A stretch of DNA of 64,000 bases from Rhodopseudomonas palustris (lineage in GTDB: Bacteria > Pseudomonadota > Alphaproteobacteria > Rhizobiales > Xanthobacteraceae), in contig NZ_CP041387.1 in assembly GCF_007005445.1 (NCBI RefSeq), positions 2,746,001 through 2,810,000 on the forward strand. The letters are read 5' to 3'. This document shows positions 25,485-33,846 of the stretch, in pieces. Position 1 is the first letter of the stretch. Each line of letters starts with the position of its first letter. The position numbers were made by a program, and so were the translations under genes. Under the pieces are notes generated by a model. It had not been told where the DNA came from. It made no database searches and saw only the letters and a program-made list of their open reading frames with translations.

Positions 25485-26617
25485 CGCACCCGCTCCAGGA
25501 TCATGCTGACATGTGACGACAACACGCCGCCATCGCCATGCAGCAGCGCCAGCGACGCATCGCGCACCTGACGGTCGCCGGCCCGCCCGGTCATCTGCAG
25601 ATGGGTCTCGACCAGATGCGCCATCGCACCACCGACGCCGCAATGGCCATAAGACAGCAGACCGCCATGGGTGTTCAGCGGCATCGCGCCATTTCGCGAG
25701 AAGTAGCCATCCCGCGCCCGCGCTGCCGCTTCACCTCGACCTGCGAGCCCGAGGTCTTCGAGCAGCATTAGCAGCGTGATGGTGAAGCTGTCGTACACTG
25801 CGGCGTAGCGCATGTCGGACACCGCGACGCCGCTCGCAGCCTTGGCGCGCGCGATCGACAGCTCGGCGCCGGACGGCCCGTCGGCCGGCATCGCCGTGAC
25901 ATGCTGATGGGTGTGCGCCTGACCGCAGCCGCGCACCTTGATGCGATGTTCGGTGGTCGGCTCAGCGCTGATCACCAGCGCGGCGCCGCCGTCCGACACC
26001 GGGCAGCAATCGAGCAGCTTCAGCGGTGAGGCGATCGGTTTCGACGCCATCACCTCGGCGACGCTGATCGGCTCGCGAAACTGCGCGCCCGGATGAGTGA
26101 TTGCGTGGCTGCGCATCAGCACCGCGAACTCGGCGAGGTCTTCCTCGGTGACGCCGTGGTCGTGCATATAGCGCGATGCCACCAGGCCGTAATAGGCCGG
26201 GATGGTCGGCCCGAGCGGCACCTCGTAGATCGGGTGACCGACCTGTGCCAGCGCCTGCACCGAGGCGTCCCGGCTCTGCCCGCTCAAGCGATTCTCGCCG
26301 CCGACCACCAGGATGTTGTTCGCCGCCCCGCTCTCGACGAGCTGATGCGCCAGCATCGCCATCGCCATGCCGGTGGCGCCGCCGACCTGCACCGCGTGGC
26401 AGTAGCTCGGCCGGATGCCGAAATGCTCGGCGAACACCGTCGCCAACATGATATGCGGCATCGTGGTCGAATAGCCGCACAGCAGCCCGTCGATATCGCC
26501 GCGCTTCAGCCCCGCATCCGCAATCGCCGCCTCCGCGGCTTCGCGCATCAAGCTGAGCGTGGTCGAACCGTCGATCTTGCCGAACCGCGTGAGGCCGACG
26601 CCGTTGATGTAGCTCAT
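25481..26617 (-). CDS. Thiolase-like (lipid-transfer type) protein lacking the nucleophilic Cys
   Basis: A 378-residue thiolase-fold protein of the SCP-x/Ltp group. The C-terminal active-site region GLLSYGHCGVGG, including the His, is present. At the usual nucleophile position (CATG in other thiolases) it reads GGATG, so Gly80 replaces the Cys. Family relatives that work with DUF35 partners include retro-aldolases of the Ltp2 kind and BbsB-like thiolases, so C-C cleavage of a hydroxyacyl-CoA is possible. The start chosen is the ATG at 26617. It is co-translated with the DUF35 gene through an ATGA overlap. Confidence 0.83.
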   Translation of the reverse strand: MSYINGVGLTRFGKIDGSTTLSLMREAAEAAIADAGLKRGDIDGLLCGYSTTMPHIMLATVFAEHFGIRPSYCHAVQVGGATGMAMAMLAHQLVESGAANNILVVGGENRLSGQSRDASVQALAQVGHPIYEVPLGPTIPAYYGLVASRYMHDHGVTEEDLAEFAVLMRSHAITHPGAQFREPISVAEVMASKPIASPLKLLDCCPVSDGGAALVISAEPTTEHRIKVRGCGQAHTHQHVTAMPADGPSGAELSIARAKAASGVAVSDMRYAAVYDSFTITLLMLLEDLGLAGRGEAAARARDGYFSRNGAMPLNTHGGLLSYGHCGVGGAMAHLVETHLQMTGRAGDRQVRDASLALLHGDGGVLSSHVSMILERVR

Positions 26618-26659
26618 GACGTAAGCGCCTGTTTTCGTCGCTCGGTAGCGCATCTCAAC

Positions 26660-26762
26660 GTCATTCCGGGGCGCGAGCGCAGCTCACGAACCCGGAATCT
26701 CTGTGCGCAACGATCTCGGGATTCCGGGTCTGCGCTGCTGACGCAGCGCATCCCGGAATGAC
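26660..26762. repeat. Palindromic intergenic repeat, family A, copy 3
   Basis: Opens GTCATTCCGGGGCGCG and closes CATCCCGGAATGAC, as in the copy at 5768. It sits upstream of the thiolase-like gene. Confidence 0.85.
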
Positions 26763-26805
26763 GGAGGAGAGACCGATTGTAATCAAGGCGATCAGCACCG
26801 CGCGC

Positions 26806-26911
26806 TCCCTTCCCCCTTGCGGGGAGGGGTCGGGGGTGGGGGGCCGCGGGCACTGAGCCTGTGGCAAGTGCCCTCACCCCAGCCCTCTCCCGCAAGCGGG
26901 AGAGGGAGAAC
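26806..26911. repeat. Family F palindromes (paired ctccc/gggag elements)
   Basis: Two adjacent palindromes: CCCCTTGCGGGGAGGGGTCGG near 26812-26834 and CCCTCTCCCGCAAGCGGGAGAGGG near 26884-26911. Together they form a two-arm element. They share the CTCTCCC core with the hairpin at 18013. With the family A copy they fill the 346-base space between the CoA-transferase and thiolase-like genes; no gene is seen there. Confidence 0.65.
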
Positions 26912-26963
26912 AGGCACTGTGCCGGCAACCCAGCAACGCGATTGAGCACTTCTCCTGCTTGCT

Positions 26964-28190
26964 TCATTTTCTCAGCTCCGCTTCCGGCAGCTTCAGCGCC
27001 CCGCACGCCGCCAGCGCCGCGATCTCACCGTCGCCATAGCCCGCCTCGCGCAGCACCTCGGCGCCGTGCTCGCCGAGCCGGGGCGCGAAGCGCTGGCGTT
27101 CGACCTTGGTGTCCGACCAGGTCGCCGACACCTTCATGTCGCGGATCGGGCCCTCGCTGGGATGCTCCACCACGGGGAAGAAATCGGTCGCAACCAGATG
27201 CGGATCATGCAGGGTGCTTTCGAGGTCGTGCATCCGCATTGCCGGCACATCGGCTTCGTCAAGAAGTGCCACCCACTCGTCTGTGGTCCTGGTCAGGAAG
27301 ATCCGCGCCAGCTCGGCATAGACCACGTCGATGTTCACCGCCCGCCGCGCGAAGCTGGTGTAGCGGTCGTCGGCGAGCAGATCGTCGCGGCCGACCGCGG
27401 TGAGAAAGCTGATCCACTGCTTGTCGTTATAGACCATCGCGCAGATGTAGCCGTCGGCAGTCTGATATGGCCGGCGGTCCGGCGACAGATGCCGCGCGTA
27501 GCCGCCGCGATCGAGCGGCGGCTCGTAGGTCAGTCCGCCCATGTGATCGCCCATCACGAAGCTCGCCATCGTCTCGAACATCGGAATGTCGAGCCGCTGG
27601 CCGTTTCCGGTGCGATCCCGATGCACCAGCGAGGCGCAGATCGCGCCGACAGCGGTGAGCCCGACGATGCGGTCGACCAGCGCATTCGGCACGTAGCGCG
27701 GCGTGCCGTCACCGACCCGCGCATTCAGCGCGGGCAGCGCGGTGGCGCCCTGGATCAGATCGTCATAGGCCGGCTTGGCCGCATACGGCCCGTCCTGGCC
27801 GAAGCCGAACAGACCGGCATAGATCAGCCGCGGATTGAGCGGCGCGACGTCGTCATAGCCGAGCCGCAGCCGCGCCATCGCCTGCGGGCGAACGTTATAG
27901 ACCAGCACGTCGGCGCGCGCGATCAGCCGCAGCGCGGCGGCGCGGCCGGCGTCGTGCTTGAGGTCGAGGCAGATGCTGCGCTTGTTGCGGTTGGCGTTGA
28001 GAAACACCGGCCCCATGCCGGGATGCCGCGCCGGGCCGATCTGCCGGGTGACGTCGCCGTCGGGGGATTCGATCTTGATGACGTCGGCGCCGTAGTCGCC
28101 GAGCATCTGGGTGGCGTAAGGCCCCATCAGCACCGACGTCATGTCGACGATTGTCGTGCCCGCCAGTGGCCCCATCGCGGCGCTTCGCAT
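26964..28190 (-). CDS. CaiB/BaiF family (class III) CoA-transferase
   Basis: A 408-residue CoA-transferase that exchanges CoA between an acyl-CoA and a free acid. The N-terminal GPYATQMLGDYGADVIKIE, the RNKRSICLDLKH strand and the catalytic-type Asp (about Asp173 in ALVDRIVG) follow the family pattern. A second, related family III CoA-transferase is encoded at 55265-56458. The start could also be the ATG at 28175. It is divergent from a MaoC-like gene with about 190 bases between, so the two may share control. Confidence 0.87.
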   Translation of the reverse strand: MRSAAMGPLAGTTIVDMTSVLMGPYATQMLGDYGADVIKIESPDGDVTRQIGPARHPGMGPVFLNANRNKRSICLDLKHDAGRAAALRLIARADVLVYNVRPQAMARLRLGYDDVAPLNPRLIYAGLFGFGQDGPYAAKPAYDDLIQGATALPALNARVGDGTPRYVPNALVDRIVGLTAVGAICASLVHRDRTGNGQRLDIPMFETMASFVMGDHMGGLTYEPPLDRGGYARHLSPDRRPYQTADGYICAMVYNDKQWISFLTAVGRDDLLADDRYTSFARRAVNIDVVYAELARIFLTRTTDEWVALLDEADVPAMRMHDLESTLHDPHLVATDFFPVVEHPSEGPIRDMKVSATWSDTKVERQRFAPRLGEHGAEVLREAGYGDGEIAALAACGALKLPEAELRK

Positions 28191-28382
28191 CCCTGGTTCG
28201 CGGCGCTTATGATCGCACCGTCCTGGCGATGTAACGGGACCACCTCGCCGAGATCAAGCCGACGTCCGGCATGGCGCCATGCGGGACAAACTCCACGGCG
28301 CGGAAGGTTTTGACCGCCCTCATTGACCGCACCACCCCACGCGCCGTTGACTTCGCGCGTCCCTGGGCCGAGACGAGAGGCA

Positions 28383-29264
28383 ATGACCACCCATCATGAG
28401 ACCTACACCGCGCCGCCATTCGGCCCGGCGCTGATGCTAAACGCCTTCGCGCCCTCGCGCGGCTGGAATCCGACAGACGGCTTCCCGGACTTCAGCTTCA
28501 TCTGGCGCGGCTATCAGATCAGCCCGGCCGCTCTGGCGACCTTGCAGCGCGCTGCGGGCCGTGACGACGCAGCCACGGCCGACCGGCTGATGCTGCTGGC
28601 ACCGCACGTCACCGGCTTCCGACTGACGATGGCGCTACTGATGTGCCGGGACTGGCCGCTGCCGATCTGGCGCGCGCTGCAATTGCGCAACCGCCTGATC
28701 CGCCGCGGCGAGATCCGCATCGCGTTTCCGTCCAACCTGATCGTGCGCGCAACGGGGTGGCGGGTACACGACAGGGGCATCGAGCTCGACATCCACGCTC
28801 ACCTGCTGCAGGGCGACGACTGCGTCTGGGAGAGTATCACCACGTTCTACTATCGCGGCCGTTTCGACGGGCCGGCGAGCCACGGCGCCGACGACGGCGC
28901 CCCGATGACCTCCCCGGCGATCGACCCGGAGTTGGAGCCGGTGGCGCATTGGATCGCCGAGGGCGGCGATCGGCTGCGCTGGGCGCGGCTGACCGGCGAC
29001 TACAATCCGCTGCACCTGCTCGACGTCTATGCGCGCCGCACCGGCTTCGCCGCCGCCTCGGCCCACCCGCAACGCATCGCCGCCGAATGCCTCGGCCACC
29101 TGACGAAAACCTCCGCTCCGAACCAGCTCGACCTCTGGCTCAAGGGGCCGGTCTACTACAACCGCGCGGTGACGCTGCGACAGACGCATTCGGCCGAGGG
29201 CGAAGACTTCGCGCTGTGGGTCGACGGCGACGAGCGCGCCGCGATGGTGGGGGTGATACGCTAA
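28383..29264 (+). CDS. MaoC-like acyl dehydratase
   Basis: A 293-residue protein. The C-terminal half carries the hydratase-2 motif RLTGDYNPLH (203-212) with Asp206 and His211, followed by YARRTGF and AHPQRIAAECL as in MaoC enzymes. The N-terminal half may be a second, degenerate hotdog. It would hydrate an enoyl-CoA or, with its neighbours, act in beta-oxidation of an unusual acid. The start is the ATG at 28383, since the upstream extension is unlike the family. Neighbours are a CoA-transferase and, across a repeat region, an AMP-ligase and thiolase. Confidence 0.82.
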   Translation: MTTHHETYTAPPFGPALMLNAFAPSRGWNPTDGFPDFSFIWRGYQISPAALATLQRAAGRDDAATADRLMLLAPHVTGFRLTMALLMCRDWPLPIWRALQLRNRLIRRGEIRIAFPSNLIVRATGWRVHDRGIELDIHAHLLQGDDCVWESITTFYYRGRFDGPASHGADDGAPMTSPAIDPELEPVAHWIAEGGDRLRWARLTGDYNPLHLLDVYARRTGFAAASAHPQRIAAECLGHLTKTSAPNQLDLWLKGPVYYNRAVTLRQTHSAEGEDFALWVDGDERAAMVGVIR

Positions 29265-29268
29265 CTCC

Positions 29269-29306
29269 GTCATCGCGGGGAGGCGAAGCCGACGAAGCAA
29301 TCCAGC
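29269..29306. repeat. Family E repeat fragment
   Basis: CGTCATCGCGGGG...GACGAAGCAATCCAG is one arm of the 'gtcattgcgagcg...gaagcaatccag' element whose full copy lies at 32516-32619. It directly follows the MaoC-like gene. Confidence 0.5.
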
Positions 29307-29322
29307 TCTGGAACTATCAACT

Positions 29323-29349
29323 TGTCATGCCCGGCCTTGTGCCGGGCAT
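29323..29349. repeat. Family D palindrome
   Basis: CATGCCCGGCCTTGTGCCGGGCATCC is a near-perfect hairpin related to the arm at 8747. Confidence 0.6.
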
Positions 29350-29359
29350 CCACGCCTTT

Positions 29360-29579
29360 TAGAGCAGTTCGGCTTTTTGTAGAATCAGAGCTGATCCGCA
29401 CCGCGTGCCACACGCACAACCTCATGGTGAGGAGGCGCGTAGCGCCGTCTCGAACCATGTGACGCAGGGAATGCGTTGCCCCATCCTTCGAGACGCCCGG
29501 CTTCGCCGGGCTCCTCTGGATGAGGACTCAGTGCCTTCGGAAAGGTCGGATCGTTTCAATCAAACGATGAACCGCTCTA
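29360..29579. mobile_element. MITE-like element with TAGAGC inverted ends and a nested family C repeat
   Basis: The ends TAGAGCAGTTC (29360-29370) and GAACCGCTCTA (29569-29579) are inverted repeats matching at ten of eleven positions. Inside the right end a perfect hairpin ATCGTTT-N5-AAACGAT lies at 29550-29568. The middle (29420-29529) is a family C repeat with ctcatggtgagga and ccatccttcgagacg arms. No coding capacity is seen. Another piece with TAGAGCAATTC lies at 62804. This looks like a small non-autonomous repeat element that has accepted another one. Confidence 0.5.
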
Positions 29580-29605
29580 GAATCCCGACGGCGCCGAAGG
29601 CGTGG

Positions 29606-29631
29606 ATGGCCGGGACGAGCCCGGCCATGAC
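29606..29631. repeat. Family D palindrome
   Basis: ATGGCCGGGACGAGCCCGGCCAT is a hairpin like the one at 35835, just downstream of the AMP-ligase gene stop on the minus strand. Confidence 0.6.
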
Positions 29632-29657
29632 GGGGAGAATCGGAAGTTGTTGCCGAA

Positions 29658-31184
29658 TTACTTCACCATCTTCCGCAATTCCGTCTTCAGCACCTTGCCG
29701 TAATTGTTCTTCGGCAGCGCGTCGAGATAGACGTAGCGCTTGGGGCGTTTGAAGCGGGCGATGGCGGCGAGGCAATGTTGGTCGAGCGCAGAGTCGCTCG
29801 GCTCCGCGCCCTCCGCCAGCACGACGCAGGCGACGACGTTCTCGCCCCATTCCGGATCGGCCACCCCGATCGCCGACACCTCACGCACAGCCGGATGCGT
29901 CAGCAGCGCCTCCTCGACCTCGCGCGGATAGATGTTGGTGCCGCCGGAGATGATCACGTCCTTGGAGCGGTCTGACAGCGTCAGGAAGCCGTCATCATCC
30001 AAACGCCCGACATCGCCGGTGCGCAGCCAGCCGTGCTTCAGCGTCTCGGCATTGGCCTGCGGATTGTTCCAATAGCCGAGCATCACGGTTGAGCCCTTGA
30101 CCTCGATCTCGCCGGTCTCGCCTGGCGGCAGCACTTCGCCGCTCGCGCCGGTGATCCGCACCGACACCACGCTCTGCGCGGTGCCGACCGAGGCGAGCCG
30201 CTGCAGATAGCGCGGATGATCGATGTCGGCATGCAGCGCACGCTTCAGCGAGGTGATCGTCATCGGCGATTCACCCTGGCCGTAGATCTGCACGAAGCGC
30301 TGGCCCATCACGCTGAGCGCCTCGCGGATGTCGGCGAGATACATCGGGCCGCCGCCATAGACGATGGTGCGCAGCCCCTCGCCGGTCTCGCCGCGGCGCT
30401 TGGCGGCCTCGACCAGCCGCTTGATCATGGTCGGCGCGGCGAACATCGCGACGTTGCCGAGCTGCTTGCCGAGGCCGAGCACCTCGTCCGGATCGAACCC
30501 GCCGGACTCCGGCACGACATGCCGCGCCCCGAACCGGACATGGATCATGTTGTAGAGCCCGGCGCCGTGCGAGATCGGCGCGGCATACAGCGCCGCATCA
30601 TCGGGCGTCACCGCGTCGACATCGGCCAGATAGCTCAGTGACATCGCCACGAGATTGCCGTGGCTGAGCATCACGCCCTTGGGACGGCCGGTGGTGCCGG
30701 AAGTGTAGAACAGCCAGGCGAGATCGTGATCGTCGCGCGCGACCGGCGCCTTGGCCCCCTCGCCGCTGCGGGCGCGGTCGTAACCGTCGCTGTCGATCGC
30801 CAGCACCGCCATGCCGGGCGGCAGATCGCAGGAGGCTTCGTTGAAAGTGTCGGCGGTGTCGTCGCAGATCAGCGCCAGCCTCGCTTCCGCGTTGCTGCAG
30901 ATCCAGGCGACCTCCTTGCCGTGCAGCTTGGCGTTGATCGGGATCGCCACCGCGCCCGCCCACCAGATGCCGTACAGCGCTTCGAGATAGCGCGTGCAAT
31001 TATGCGCGAACAACGCGACGCGATCGCCGGGCGCGATGCCGTAATCGCGCGCCAGCGCCGCGCCGAACGATGCCGCACGCGACGCGAACGTCGCGTAGTC
31101 GGCATCGACCGTAGTGCCCGTCAGCAGCGCCGGAGCGCCCGGCCGCAGCCGGGCACTCGCAGCAAGCCATTCCGCCAGATTCAT
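29658..31184 (-). CDS. AMP-forming acyl-CoA ligase
   Basis: A 508-residue adenylate-forming ligase. The phosphate loop FYTSGTTGRPKG is at residues 159-170. WLRTGDVGRLDDDGFLTLSDRSKDVIISGG forms the hinge region, and Lys497 in NNYGKVLKTE is the catalytic C-terminal Lys. It activates a fatty or aromatic acid to its CoA ester. It follows the thiolase gene after 21 bases on the same strand, so activation and final cleavage of the same acid seem to be encoded together. The substrate is unknown. Confidence 0.88.
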   Translation of the reverse strand: MNLAEWLAASARLRPGAPALLTGTTVDADYATFASRAASFGAALARDYGIAPGDRVALFAHNCTRYLEALYGIWWAGAVAIPINAKLHGKEVAWICSNAEARLALICDDTADTFNEASCDLPPGMAVLAIDSDGYDRARSGEGAKAPVARDDHDLAWLFYTSGTTGRPKGVMLSHGNLVAMSLSYLADVDAVTPDDAALYAAPISHGAGLYNMIHVRFGARHVVPESGGFDPDEVLGLGKQLGNVAMFAAPTMIKRLVEAAKRRGETGEGLRTIVYGGGPMYLADIREALSVMGQRFVQIYGQGESPMTITSLKRALHADIDHPRYLQRLASVGTAQSVVSVRITGASGEVLPPGETGEIEVKGSTVMLGYWNNPQANAETLKHGWLRTGDVGRLDDDGFLTLSDRSKDVIISGGTNIYPREVEEALLTHPAVREVSAIGVADPEWGENVVACVVLAEGAEPSDSALDQHCLAAIARFKRPKRYVYLDALPKNNYGKVLKTELRKMVK

Positions 31185-31205
31185 CCCCCGCCCCCCGGCT
31201 GTTGG

Positions 31206-32375
31206 TTACTTGGCCGGTTCGAGCACCGACACGTAATTGGCGACCGCCGCGCCGCCCATATTGAAGATGCCGGCGAGCTTGGCGTCCTTGATCTGCATGC
31301 CTTCCGGCGCCTGGCCAAGCAACTGCATCGCGCTCAGCACGTGCATCGACACGCCGGTCGCGCCGATCGGATGGCCCTTGGCCTTGAGACCGCCGGACGG
31401 ATTGATCGGCAGCTTGCCGTCCTTCTGGGTCCAACCCTCCTTGATGGCGCGGGCGCCCTGCCCCTTCGGCGTCAGGCCCATCGCTTCGTATTCGATCAGC
31501 TCGGCGATGGTGAAGCAATCGTGGGTCTCGACGAACGACAGATCGTTCAGCGTGACGCCCGCCTGCTCCAACGCGCGCTGCCAGGCCACGGTGCAGCCCT
31601 CGAACTGCAGGATGTCGCGCTTGGACATCGGCAGGAAATCCTGCGCATGGGCGCGGGCGCGGATGTTGACCGCCTTGCCCATCGCTTTGGCGTTCTCGGC
31701 AGACGTCAACACCAGCGCCGCGGCGCCGTCGGACACCAGCGAGCAGTCGGTGCGCTTCAGGGGACCGGCGACGAACGGGTTCTTCTCGCCTTCGGCACGG
31801 CAGAACTCGAAGCCGAAATCCTTGCGCATCTGCGCATAGGGATTGGCGACGCCGTTGTGGTGGTTCTTGGCGGCGATCATCGCCAGCGCGTCGGACTGGT
31901 CGCCGTATTTCTGGAAGTACTTCTGGGCGATGATGCCGAACACGCCGGCGAACCCGGCCGGGGTCTCGCCGTCTTCCGGCAAGTACGACGCGCGCAGCAG
32001 GTTCTTGCCGATCTCCGGCCCCGGGGTGCGGGTCATCTGCTCGACCCCGACCACCAGCACCACCTTGGCGGCGCCGGATTCGATCGCGCGGATGCCCTGA
32101 TGCACGGCGGCAGAACCGGTCGCGCAGGCGTTCTCCACCCGGGTCGCCGGCTTGAACCGCAGCGCCGGATCGGCCTGCAGCACCAGCGAGGCGGTGAAGT
32201 CCTGCGGCGAGAAGCCGGCATTGAAATGCCCGAGCACGATCTCGTCGACGTCGCCCGGCGCAATCCCGGCGTCGGCGATCGCCTCATTGGCGACGCGGAC
32301 GATCATGCTTTCGACGGTTTCGGCGTCGAACTTGCCGAACGGCATATGGGCCCATCCAACGATGCTGGCAGTCAT
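31206..32375 (-). CDS. Thiolase (acetyl-CoA acetyltransferase family)
   Basis: A 389-residue thiolase of the SCP-x-like group. The nucleophile Cys84 is intact in ENACATGSAA, and the C-terminal motif NPSGGLKAKGHPIGATG carries the His. It cleaves a 3-oxoacyl-CoA with CoA. Unlike the thiolase-like protein at 25481, it has all catalytic residues and no DUF35 partner. I chose the ATG at 32375; the longer frame to 32447 crosses the promoter. It heads a two-gene unit with the AMP-ligase. Confidence 0.9.
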   Translation of the reverse strand: MTASIVGWAHMPFGKFDAETVESMIVRVANEAIADAGIAPGDVDEIVLGHFNAGFSPQDFTASLVLQADPALRFKPATRVENACATGSAAVHQGIRAIESGAAKVVLVVGVEQMTRTPGPEIGKNLLRASYLPEDGETPAGFAGVFGIIAQKYFQKYGDQSDALAMIAAKNHHNGVANPYAQMRKDFGFEFCRAEGEKNPFVAGPLKRTDCSLVSDGAAALVLTSAENAKAMGKAVNIRARAHAQDFLPMSKRDILQFEGCTVAWQRALEQAGVTLNDLSFVETHDCFTIAELIEYEAMGLTPKGQGARAIKEGWTQKDGKLPINPSGGLKAKGHPIGATGVSMHVLSAMQLLGQAPEGMQIKDAKLAGIFNMGGAAVANYVSVLEPAK

Positions 32376-32425
32376 GGCGTTTTCTCCTCGAAGGTCGATG
32401 AAACTCGAACCTGGATTTATTATAG

Positions 32426-32435
32426 GATGACCATC
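32426..32435. promoter_or_regulatory. GATG-AC-CATC palindrome upstream of the thiolase-ligase operon
   Basis: GATGACCATC lies about 50 bases upstream of the thiolase start, within an AT-richer stretch (TTTATTATAG before it). It shares the GATG-N2-CATC core with 16644-16657 before the MFS gene. It may be an operator of a common regulator. Confidence 0.35.
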
Positions 32436-32515
32436 AGATAAAGACATCCCCGCTCACGGAATGGTGGCCGGGCGTGGCACGAAGGGCGGACGCCGGCCCA
32501 TCCGCGTCATTGCGA

Positions 32516-32619
32516 GCGCAGCGAAGCAATCCAGAGACCGTGCACGGAGCTGGATCGCTTCTCGCGGAGCCTGTACCCGGACGGAGCGAAGTCCCGATCC
32601 GGCTGCTCCTCGCAATGAC
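32516..32619. repeat. Family E intergenic repeat
   Basis: A 104-bp element opening GTCATTGCGAGCG and closing CTCGCAATGAC, with internal arms gaagcaatccag and ctggatcgcttc. It lies between the thiolase and epimerase genes. One arm is repeated at 29269-29306. Confidence 0.75.
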
Positions 32620-32636
32620 GGTACGGGGCAAGGCGG

Positions 32637-33623
32637 TTACTTCACGAACTTGCCGCCCAGTTCGTCCTCGATGTGGATTCGGATGATGTCGTCGAAGGTC
32701 TTCTCCGCCGTGGTGAAGCCGAGCTTCAGCGCGCGGTCGGTCGAGAAGTTGCGCGGCCAGCCGGCGACGATGCCGATGATGGTCGGATCGGGCTCACGCT
32801 TGATCCGTGCCACCACGGCCTTGCCGGCGACGCGCTCCAATGCGGCGATCTGCTCGCCGACCGTGGCGGGCAGCCCCGGCATCGACAGGCTGCGGCGCGG
32901 CCCGATCGCAGCAGTGTCCATCGTGGCGGCGTGGATCAGGAAGCCGACTGCGGAGCGCGGCGAGGCGTGCCAGTGCATCACCTCGTCGGACACCGGCAGC
33001 ACCGCTTCCTCGCCGTTCAGCGGCTCGCGGATGATGTTGGAGAAGAAGCCGGACGCCGCCTTGTTCGGCTTGCCGGGGCGGACGCAGATCGTTGGCAGGC
33101 GGATGCCGACGCCGTCGAAAAAGCCCTTGCGGGTGTAGTCGGCGATCAGGAGTTCGCAGATCGCCTTCTGGGTGCCGTAGCTGGTCAGCGGCGCCGACAG
33201 GAATTCGTCGCCGATCTTCTCCGGGAACGGCGCGCCGAACACCGCGATCGACGAGGTGAACACCAGCCGCGGATGATAGTCGCCGCCCTCGGCGCGGATC
33301 GCGTCGATCAGATGCTTGGTGCCGTCGAGATTGATCCGGTAGCCCTTGTCGAAATCCGCCTCGGCTTCGCCCGAGACGATGGCCGCCAGATGGAAGATCA
33401 CCTCCGGCCGATGCGCCACCAGCGCCGCCGCCTGACCGGGCTCGGCGAGGTCGGAGGTCACCACCTGGATCGCGACCGAGGCATGCGGCGGCCGCGCCGG
33501 CGCCACCACGTCCTGCAGCGTCATCCGGGTGATGTCGCGGCTGCCGAGCCGCCCGTCCGCCAACAACCGGTCCGTGAGCTTGCGGCCGACCATGCCGGCG
33601 GCGCCGAGGATCAGAATGTGCAA
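32637..33623 (-). CDS. NAD-dependent epimerase/dehydratase family protein, DenD-like
   Basis: A 328-residue short-chain (extended SDR) protein. The Rossmann motif ILGAAGMVGRKL is near residue 5, and a YGTQKAICELL active-site Tyr-x3-Lys is near residue 150. It resembles D-erythronate dehydrogenase-type enzymes, which oxidise a C4 sugar acid. I prefer the TTG at 33623 (LHILILGAAG) with GAGAGGGG upstream; the ATG at 33647 lies inside a repeat. It is the last gene of the ABC-importer run, suggesting a role in breakdown of the imported sugar or sugar acid. Confidence 0.83.
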   Translation of the reverse strand: MHILILGAAGMVGRKLTDRLLADGRLGSRDITRMTLQDVVAPARPPHASVAIQVVTSDLAEPGQAAALVAHRPEVIFHLAAIVSGEAEADFDKGYRINLDGTKHLIDAIRAEGGDYHPRLVFTSSIAVFGAPFPEKIGDEFLSAPLTSYGTQKAICELLIADYTRKGFFDGVGIRLPTICVRPGKPNKAASGFFSNIIREPLNGEEAVLPVSDEVMHWHASPRSAVGFLIHAATMDTAAIGPRRSLSMPGLPATVGEQIAALERVAGKAVVARIKREPDPTIIGIVAGWPRNFSTDRALKLGFTTAEKTFDDIIRIHIEDELGGKFVK

Positions 33624-33642
33624 GGAACGTCCCCTCTCAATT

Positions 33643-33735
33643 GTCATTCCGGGACGCGCCGCAGGCGCGGACCCGGAATCTCGGTACTCGCTGCAGATTC
33701 CGGGTTCGCGAGCTCCGCTCGCGCCCCGGAATGAC
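33643..33735. repeat. Palindromic intergenic repeat, family A, copy 4
   Basis: Opens GTCATTCCGGGACGCG and closes CGCCCCGGAATGAC. It lies between the epimerase and the MalG-type permease gene, so it is inside an apparent operon. Confidence 0.85.
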
Positions 33736-33777
33736 GGGCCTGATGATGAATCTCAAAGTCCATGAGGCGAGTGTGGC

Positions 33778-33821
33778 CCATCCTTCGAGACGCGCGCAAG
33801 AGCGCGCTCCTCAGGATGAGG
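33778..33821. repeat. Family C repeat, half copy
   Basis: CCATCCTTCGAGACGCGCG...GCTCCTCAGGATGAGG is one arm of the family C element seen in full at 35902 and 41516. Confidence 0.7.
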
Positions 33822-33846
33822 TGGTGCCGGCGGTGGGAAAGCGATG

